Assembly (NCBI GenBank): GCA_002104985.1
Contig: MCGO01000280.1
Location: forward strand, 1 to 41,789
Length of the DNA stretch: 41,789 bases
Direction: 5' to 3'
DNA from: Rhizoclosmatium globosum
Taxonomy: Eukaryota > Chytridiomycota > Chytridiomycetes > Chytridiales > Chytriomycetaceae
Within the stretch, counting starts at the first letter, position 1. Each line of letters starts with the position of its first letter. The position numbers and the translations under genes are program-made. Positions 35,605 to 41,789 of this stretch are shown piece after piece. The notes under the pieces were generated by a model. That model was not told the origin of the DNA. It worked only from the letters and a program-made list of their open reading frames with translations, and ran no database searches.

Positions 35605-35762
35605 GGTTGCAATCGAGGCGCGTTGGAGAACAGGTTTTTTGAGGGAGAATTCTGAAGTCCTTTCCTTACAAATTAAAATCGCGTCAACAGAAGTCAAAAA
35701 ATCGAGGCACCATTTGTCCAATTACGTAAGTTATATTATTTTACTACTGAGATTACAGTGAA

Positions 35763-36378
35763 TTACTGTTGTGCAGGTGGCTCTTCCGCAACCACACTTG
35801 TCCTCACAGCTTCAGCAATGGGAGCTGGAGGAGCGACGGGTGCAGCGACAGTCGAAGAGCGAACTGTATTCCCAGTTCGACCAGCTGTAGTCGCGTCTCC
35901 AACAGCAGCTGCGTCTCCTTCACCAACAATCCCTTCCAAAGCGGCTGCAGCTTTCACAGCCTCTTCTTTCCGTGCCTTCTCTTCTTCCTCCTTAAGTTTC
36001 TTGTCTGCAGCCCGTTTGAACATCTTTTCAATACCTTCTTCGAGAGTGGCTCCAATTTTCTGTTTTCTCCATTATCAACAACAACACAACAGAAATCAAA
36101 AACAAATAGTATACCTTCTTATGCTCCCAATCCCGCTTCACACGAATTCTCTCAACTTCAACCATCTGATCAACGCGTCCCATTTCTTTTTTCCAAGCCA
36201 TTTGTTGGTTGATTGCATGGTCGCCATGGAGCAAGTGTCGCGCAACGTGGTGGATCGGGTCTGTGACTTGCGTTGGATGTGGATGGGCGAGGAGAGATGT
36301 TAGTGCAGCTGTGAGGGAAGGTCCAACTGCGTGTTTGAGGTAGTTGGCGTCCATTTTTGAGAGAGAATTGTCAGGCAT
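35763..36378 (-). CDS. Dpy-30 motif protein
   Basis: Two exons, 36378-36115 and 36059-35763, joined by a 55-nt phase-0 intron; 186 aa. The N-terminal region YLKHAVGPSLTAALTSLLA followed by DPIHHVARHLL fits the Dpy-30 dimerisation motif, found in COMPASS and in flagellar radial-spoke and related axonemal proteins. A Lys/Glu coil (KKLKEEEEKARKEEA) and an Ala/Pro/Thr-rich tail follow. The neighbouring STPGR gene favours an axonemal role, but this is inference. A second start at 36354 (MDANYLK) is equally possible. The gene is divergent from the decarboxylase, with about 135 bp between starts. Confidence 0.7.
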
Positions 36379-36512
36379 TTCCGATAACTCATAGTAATAA
36401 ATAACGATCAACTCATGGAATAAATGAATCAAATGGCACGAAAATGCCACGTGGTTGTGGCTGGAAGGGTGGCTGGAAGTGGCTTGTTTTCCTTTCAAAC
36501 AACTTCCACAAA

Positions 36513-38099
36513 ATGGATGTCAATGAGTTCCGTCGCCGCGGACACGAAGCCGTTGAGCGGATCGCAAAGTACTACGAAGACTTGGCAGCGCAAGGAACAT
36601 CGAATGCATCCGTATCGCTTCCGGTTCTGTCGACGGTGGAGCCTGGTTACCTCCGTCAACTGATCCCGTCTGAGGCACCTGAAGAGCCCGAAAAGTGGGA
36701 TGACATCCAAGCTGACATTGAGTCAAAGATTATGCCTGGTAAGTAGTCTCTCTCTCTGCTTGAATTGACAGGTTGATTGATATCATTAGTAAAGGTATCA
36801 CTCATTGGCAGCATCCGTCCTTCTTCTCTTTCTTTTCAGCAAACTCGTCGTTTCCTGGAATTCTTGGTGAAATGTACTCGGCCATGTTCAATGTGATTGG
36901 TTTCAATTGGCAAACATCTCCAGCCTGTACTGAGTTGGAAACCATCGTTTGTGACTGGGTAAGACTACCATAAATATCTCTAAGAATGTTAAACGTCTAT
37001 AAAGGTTGGCAAAGCGATTGGTCTGGACGAAAGCTTCTTGTCCTCGGGAAAAGGTGGCGGGATCATCCAAGGCTCAGCCTCTGAAGCTATCGTAGTTGCC
37101 ATCATCGCAGCCCGTCAACGTATGCACGATGCTAAAATTGCGGAAGGTTTCTCTCCTGAAGAAGCCCATGCACTCACCGCAAAGTTTATTGCATACGGTT
37201 CCACACAAACCCACTCCGCCACTAAAAAAGGCTGCATGATTGCCAATGTCCAATTCCGTGCCTTAGAGGTCGATCCAACTGATTTCGGACTTCGTGGAGA
37301 AACTGTCGAATCCGCTATCAAAGAAGATCTTGCGAAAGGCTTGATTCCAATTTACGTCACAGCCACGATTGGAACAACCTCTTCAGGTGCAACTGACGAT
37401 ATTCCCGGAATCACAGCCGCATGTGCCCCATACAACGTCTGGGTTAACATTGACGCTGCATGGGCTGGATCTGCGTGTATCTGCCCTGAATACCAATCCG
37501 TTCTCGCTGGAACACAGAACGCCGATTCATTTAGCTTCAATATGCATAAATGGCTCTTGACAAACTTTGATTGCTCGCCAATGTGGGTCCGAAACAAAAC
37601 CTACTTGACAAATGCTCTCTCAGTGACTCCCGTGTACCTTCGTAATGCAATGTCGGATTCAGGAATTGTGCAAGATTATAGAGACTGGCAGCTACCATTG
37701 GGAAGACGATTTAGAGCGTTGAAGGCGTGGTTTGTCATTCGGAGTTATGGACTGACAGGACTTAGGTCCCACATTCGGAAGCATATTGCGCAGTGCAGAC
37801 AGTTTACGGATTTTTTGGAGAGAGATGAGAGGTTTTTGATTGTGACGGGTCCTAATTGGTCGCTTGTTACGTTCCAGGTTGTTGCACCTGTTGGTTTGGA
37901 TGTTTCGACAAATGAATTGACAAAGAAAGTCTACAATGCGATTAATAAGGAGGGTAGTATTATGGTCACACACACAGTTTTGGGAGGAAAGGACGTGATA
38001 CGCTTTGTACCTGGAAGTCCACTGACTGAGGAAGCTCATATTGTAGCTGCGTTTGACGTTGTCAAGAAAGTGACAGAGCAAATTATTGCGGGGTTATAA
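36513..38099 (+). CDS. Aromatic-L-amino-acid decarboxylase family
   Basis: Exons 36513-36738, 36795-36958 and 37005-38099 sum in phase to 494 aa, the usual length for group II PLP decarboxylases. Landmarks are [77 protein letters not shown] and the PLP-lysine motif [14 protein letters not shown]. This order is that of DOPA/tryptophan/tyrosine decarboxylases; substrate choice cannot be set by eye. It should be cytosolic and make an aromatic monoamine. The gene is well conserved and unbroken. Confidence 0.93.
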
Positions 38100-38168
38100 A
38101 ATGGGAATAAATAACATACTTTTCCACTTTCAAACACAATATTCAAATTTGTAAACGAGAAATAATAT

Positions 38169-39345
38169 CTACCAATTGAAGAAGCCTCCTTCGATAATGT
38201 TAGTGATGCGTTGGTCTCGAGGACAATAATCTACACGACCATCTTCTGTCAACAGTTTCACCGCCTTCGAATGTCTTAAAGCAAGCATGTTATGCAATAC
38301 CTCTGAATTATTTGCAGTAGGATCTACACGACGGTCAGAAAGCAACAGCCTCAAATATGCGTTCCATCATCACTATCGCTATAATCCACCGTAACAATGC
38401 TCGACGTATCACAGCGTTATTATTGATACTTGGATCCACACGAGGATCTGCAAGAAGCAAACGAACAATATCCGATCTACAAAACTCGGCAGCTTCACAT
38501 AAGCCTTCATTTGGATCCACACGCGCATCGTCAAGCAATATCAAAACTATACGAGCGTTGTTATTCGAGCTGCCATTTTCAAAGCGCGGTGTTGTTCAAT
38601 GAGGGATCAATTCGTTTGTCTTCCAAAAACAGTTGTACAATTGTTTCGTTGCCACCTCCAACAACAAACAAAACAAATCATCCGCATTTTTCAAGTCAAC
38701 TCGCGGATCTTTGAGAAGCATTGCTACAACATCGATATTTCTTCCGCTACACGCAGCTTTAAGTGGGCGATTCGATTCAAATGATGGGTCGACTCTGGAA
38801 TCAGCGAGAAAGAGTTGTACCCAATCAAGGACCGATTCTTTGCATGAGTTTATAAACAGTGAGTGGTTGTTTTCAGTTGGATCCACACGCGGGTCTGCGA
38901 GGAGGAGTTTCCCCAATTTCACATCTTTGGAGATGAATGCCCAATTCAAAACGCGGCTTGAGTGTGTGCTTGGATCAAACGATGGATCTTGAGAAGGAGT
39001 GGGATGATCTTTGTGGTGGAGTCGTAGAATGAGGTTGACGGGTTGAGAGTGTGTTCAGAAGTGGGGCAATCAGGTGATTCGAGGGCTCTGCGACAGATTA
39101 CGAGGGTGTACGTTGTGGGAAGGTGGCTTATTTGGTGGGTATGTTGTTCAAATAGTTCCAAATGCAGTGCGTGTCACTGTCACAGCGAATGACTCGGCCG
39201 CAAAGTGGATCTGGGCAAAATGGATTGAGTGAAAGAGAGACGGGCGAACAGCGATTTGCAGGTTAAGCCAACTTGAATGAGATACTCGTCAACTGGAAGA
39301 TACTTTAGAATGCATTGGCGAATCTCGGTGGCAGCGAAAGAATGT
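38169..39345 (-). pseudogene. F-box/ankyrin-type repeat gene, frame-broken
   Basis: Minus-strand frames read in succession as an F-box (ATEIRQCILKYLPVDEYLIQ, VGLTCKSLFARL at about 39330-39230), a linker, then ankyrin-like repeats: KLLLADPRVDPTENN, LFLADSRVDPSFESN, MLLKDPRVDLKNADD, LFLEDKRIDPSLNN, LLDDARVDPNEG, LLLADPRVDPSINNN and LLLSDRRVDPTANN. The LLLADxRVDP repeat is a hallmark of large F-box/ankyrin expansions in chytrids. At least five frame changes interrupt it. They may be true decay or, as in neighbouring genes, homopolymer indels in the consensus. If intact it would be a substrate adaptor of an SCF ubiquitin ligase. Confidence 0.6.
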
Positions 39346-39432
39346 CAGCAGTGTTCATTTGTGGATGTTCTTTTTCAATAATATGTTAAGAATATTATTA
39401 CTAAGAACGTAATCTCACATCATAAAACTATG

Positions 39433-40594
39433 TTACTTCAACTCCACATGATTCTTGGAAACATACCCGTGCCCCTTGAACTATCCCTCGATACCAATTC
39501 TCGTCAATATCTTCCGTGACAGTCACAAATCCCCGACCCGCAAGCTCAAATCATCCGCTCTACTGCCTCAAACTCTGCAATCGGCCACCACAACCTTCTT
39601 TTTGTGGAGGAGTGTGGAACACCCTTCCCAACAGCTCCAACGTTCCTCCAAACGCAGACGCAAGACCAGCGACTGCGGCTTGCTTCACAGCAGGGTTCCG
39701 TGCGGCATCAGCTGCAGCCGCTTGGACACCTGGATCACGAGCTGCATTCATGGCGGCTTTTTGGAATACAGGGTTGTTTGCTAGTGACGATGCCATTGCA
39801 GCGTTTGACTGGTTCCCACTTGCATACGAAGAAGCAGCACCGTATGCGGCTTTTTGAAGAGCTGGGTCTTTGGCGGCGTTGAAGGCTGCCGATTGGACGC
39901 GTGGGTCTGAGGCTGCATTGAGTGCAGCACGTTGAAGAGCCGGATTTGTGGACTGTGTTGGCTGGTTGTTTGAAGACAAGTTCAAATTGGTGAAGGCTGA
40001 TGTGATTGAGGAAGCCGATGGTTTCCTTCCTGGAAGCGAGGGTGGGGCTTGGGTGGATGACGAGTAAGGTGGCGGAGCATTGTTGTTTCGAGGAAGTGAA
40101 TTGTACGAATTGTTTTGGGAGCGAGAAGGAAGTGGTGGCGGAACGGGGGACACAGACAAGGTCGAATTGGTCAGAGAAGGTCGGCGATCAGAAGATGAAA
40201 AGTGCGTGTCGAGGTTGAGCTATTTGTGGTTTGTTCGTGTTATTAAAGGTGGTATTAAGTATTAAGCGTGCACGGGGTAGCAAGAAGAGAAGGTGCAGGG
40301 TATCTGGTACGAGTGCTTGTTACAAATACAGATACTTGCTTGGATGTTGTGTTTTCCGAGCTCAGTCTTCAAAAGCGCAACTGTTTGTTCCGCAATCCAT
40401 CCATTCTGCGCAAGAACAGTTGTGTGGACGTTGATTGAGGAGGCAATGTGGTCTCGGTGGACCTGTTCCAAAGCACTGTTAAGCAAGGTTTCTTCCGCAT
40501 CCTAAGTCACCTTATTCGTCGCTTCGTAGTCTCGAGATACTTGCGTGATAACTCCCTTTGGTGCTTCATCGTCCTTTCGCTTGAAGAAGTTCAT
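39433..40594 (-). CDS. SH3-domain protein with 13-residue Ala-rich repeats
   Basis: Exons 40594-40511, 40462-40340 and 40219-39433. The first intron is 48 nt with a CTTAAC branch-like site; the second is GC-AG (GCAAGT donor). N-terminus: MNFFKRKDDEAPKGVITQ, then a helical region (SSINVHTTVLAQNGWIAEQT). A Pro/Ser-rich stretch has PPPLPSRSQ-type SH3-ligand text. Six 13-residue repeats of the form (N/D)P-x-(L/V)-Q-x-AA-x-x-AA-x follow (about 39946-39659). The C-terminus reads as an SH3 domain (VVVADCRFEAVE, DDLSLRVGD, TVTEDIDENWYRGIV, MFP, KNHVELK) only after about six single-base frame changes. Product about 330 aa, perhaps an actin/endocytosis or cortical adaptor. Confidence 0.6.
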
Positions 40595-40934
40595 GCCGCA
40601 GAACTGAGGCTGGTTTTGATTGAGAATGTTTTCAGAGTGCGACACCACCACTAACTTAGTATGTTAATCAATGCTTAATGATGATTAATTTATTCTTCTC
40701 TCTTCTACTCAACTTTGGATCACTCTTCCCTCCTTCCAAAAGTATCCTCCTTCCAAATCAACTCACTCGCAATCCCTTTCATGTTCTTGATTGACTTGCA
40801 AAAGTGCCCGTGAAAACAAAGCGAAGGCATTCAAAGAAAGGCTTGAGAATCTATGTTGTTACCGAAGCAGTATTTGATCCAGGTCATGATTGTATGATAC
40901 TGCTCAACCATATTGCGAACGATATCTCCAAACC

Positions 40935-41037
40935 GAAGCGGAAGTCAGCGGAGACTTGCTCCGTTGATTTGTTATTTATGAAGGACTATTTTAGGCTGAC
41001 CAATTCCCCCGGAACAGAAGCGGAAGTCAGCGGAGAC
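40935..41037 (+). repeat. Direct repeat of 21 bp
   Basis: GAAGCGGAAGTCAGCGGAGAC occurs at 40935-40955 and again at 41017-41037, an 82-bp offset, in the region upstream of the VOC-family gene. An ORF spanning both (40804-41070) is not recognised as a gene. Confidence 0.8.
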
Positions 41038-41103
41038 ACGTCACCAGAGATTCGAAATCCAAACCACTGAAAACACAACACTTTCGACCAAAAGCATCCC
41101 TAA

Positions 41104-41547
41104 ATGACAGTTTGGCCACGTCTTCCAGCCTTTTCTCCGTCGCTCCCGGCTGTCAGGTATCGGACTGCCCGACCAACGGCAACGGCAGCTTCACTCGAAG
41201 CTTGCCAAAAGTTCTATGGCCCAGAGGGTCTCGGTTTGCCGCTTATTTCGACTTTCTCTGATGACACCTTCGACGGAGTGATTCTTGGAATGCCTGATCA
41301 CGGCCATCAGCTGGAGTTTACTTTTGACAAGCGCCACGTTGGGATGAATTGTGATGCCCCAACCAAAGATAACTTGCTGGTGTTCTACTTGGAGACGAAG
41401 GATGCAGTTAAAGCTGTTGCAGATCGCTTGCTTGCGACAGGGTTGGGACGAATTGTTGAGGCTGAGAATGTTTGGTGGAACCAAAATGAGGGCGTCACTG
41501 TTGAGGGTCCTGAAGGATGGAGAGTTTGCTTATTTTACGACCAGTAA
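41104..41547 (+). CDS. VOC superfamily (glyoxalase-like, YycE-type) protein
   Basis: Intronless, 147 aa. After a short N-tail, RTARPTATAASLEACQKFY, then GLGLPLISTFSDDTFDGV and ILGMPDHGHQLEFTF match the first beta-alpha-beta-beta-beta unit of the vicinal-oxygen-chelate fold. LLVFYLETKDAVKAVADRL and VTVEGPEGWRVCLFYDQ give the second unit. The arrangement (ARP start, DGVxLGxP, HxLEFT) is that of bacterial YycE-like VOC proteins of unknown substrate. The His in HQLEFT could bind metal. It may be a horizontally acquired bacterial-type gene, but this is not tested. Confidence 0.8.
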   Translation: MTVWPRLPAFSPSLPAVRYRTARPTATAASLEACQKFYGPEGLGLPLISTFSDDTFDGVILGMPDHGHQLEFTFDKRHVGMNCDAPTKDNLLVFYLETKDAVKAVADRLLATGLGRIVEAENVWWNQNEGVTVEGPEGWRVCLFYDQ

Positions 41548-41659
41548 TGAAAGGGATACGTCACTTGCAATAAAAAGCGATGAATGTTAGACCAAACCAA
41601 TGGTAACATTTCGTCAAATCGATATGAAATCTTATCAGTCCATAAGAATTTAATGTGTC

Positions 41660-41789
41660 TTACACTTGCTTGTCGCCAACGAGGGAAAGTTGAGAAGGGT
41701 TGCGAGACAGATGCAAGAAACCATTGTCTAGCAAAGGAAGAATGGCATGGAACTCTCACACATACCTGTTCTTCTTGTTTTCAAGTCGC
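41660..41789 (-). CDS. Partial gene at right edge
   Basis: Reading leftwards from the edge, a short exon ends at a GTATGT donor (about 41766). After an intron ending CTAG (about 41732), the frame continues NGFLHLSRNPSQLSLVGDKQV to a TAA at 41660-41662. Only the C-terminus is in the window and no family is recognisable. Confidence 0.35.

Noticed and set aside
35758..36303. A plus-strand ORF of 181 aa over the Dpy-30 gene
   Set aside because: It is the reverse reading of the Ala/Glu-rich Dpy-30 protein, whose exons splice in phase.
40502..40504. In-frame TAG in the SH3-protein gene suggesting a recoded or nonsense codon
   Set aside because: A 48-nt phase-0 intron (GTGACT to GGAACAG) with a CTTAAC branch-like site removes it.

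Overview
The window looks like nuclear DNA from a zoosporic fungus, most likely a chytrid. The evidence is its compact, intron-rich genes (mostly 45-80 nt introns with GTRAGT-like donors), a fungal-type PKC1 (HR1-HR1-C2-C1-C1-kinase), secreted Thr/Ser-rich and GPI-type proteins, flagellum-associated families (PG-rich STPGR repeats, a Dpy-30 motif protein) and an F-box/ankyrin gene with LLLADPRVDP-type repeats. This is inferred from gene content only.

Layout. 0-8 kb: unrecognised coding-like ORFs, a RutG-like NCS2 permease (+), a transcription-type cyclin (-), a secreted modular protein (-) divergent from a peroxiredoxin-like gene (+), and a small GPI-type protein (+). 8.4-13.4 kb: a peroxisome-type citrate synthase lacking a catalytic His and probably carrying a C-terminal tail (-), a 7TM receptor (+), and a bestrophin-like channel (-). 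13.4-15 kb: intergenic. 15-16.6 kb: a Crz1-like zinc-finger factor (+). 17-18.6 kb: a degenerate and an apparently intact copy of a secreted-protein gene; the intact one carries a 77-bp tandem duplication of a whole intron. 18.9-23.2 kb: an SDR enzyme, an S28 serine peptidase and Elongator subunit ELP4 (all +). 23.4-26.7 kb: a GH16 domain fused to a membrane GT2 polysaccharide synthase (-). 26.8-30.6 kb: PKC1 (-). 31.5-36.4 kb: a coiled-coil protein, an STPGR protein, two tandem paralogues and a Dpy-30 motif protein, plausibly flagellar. 36.5-38.1 kb: an aromatic amino-acid decarboxylase (+). 38.2-40.6 kb: an F-box/ankyrin gene and an SH3 protein, both with broken frames. 41.1 kb: a VOC-family protein (+), then a partial gene at the right edge.

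Possible connections: PKC1, the calcineurin-type zinc-finger factor and the GH16-GT2 fusion would all fit cell-wall synthesis and wall-stress signalling. The STPGR, Dpy-30 and coiled-coil genes fit the zoospore axoneme.

Quality caveat: several otherwise convincing genes (permease, cyclin, secreted protein, peroxiredoxin, F-box/ankyrin, SH3) are broken by single-base indels, mostly one missing base in a homopolymer. Others nearby are clean over kilobases. I read most of these breaks as consensus errors rather than pseudogenes. Exon coordinates below come from reading splice signals by eye; reading-phase sums were checked for the multi-exon models where stated.
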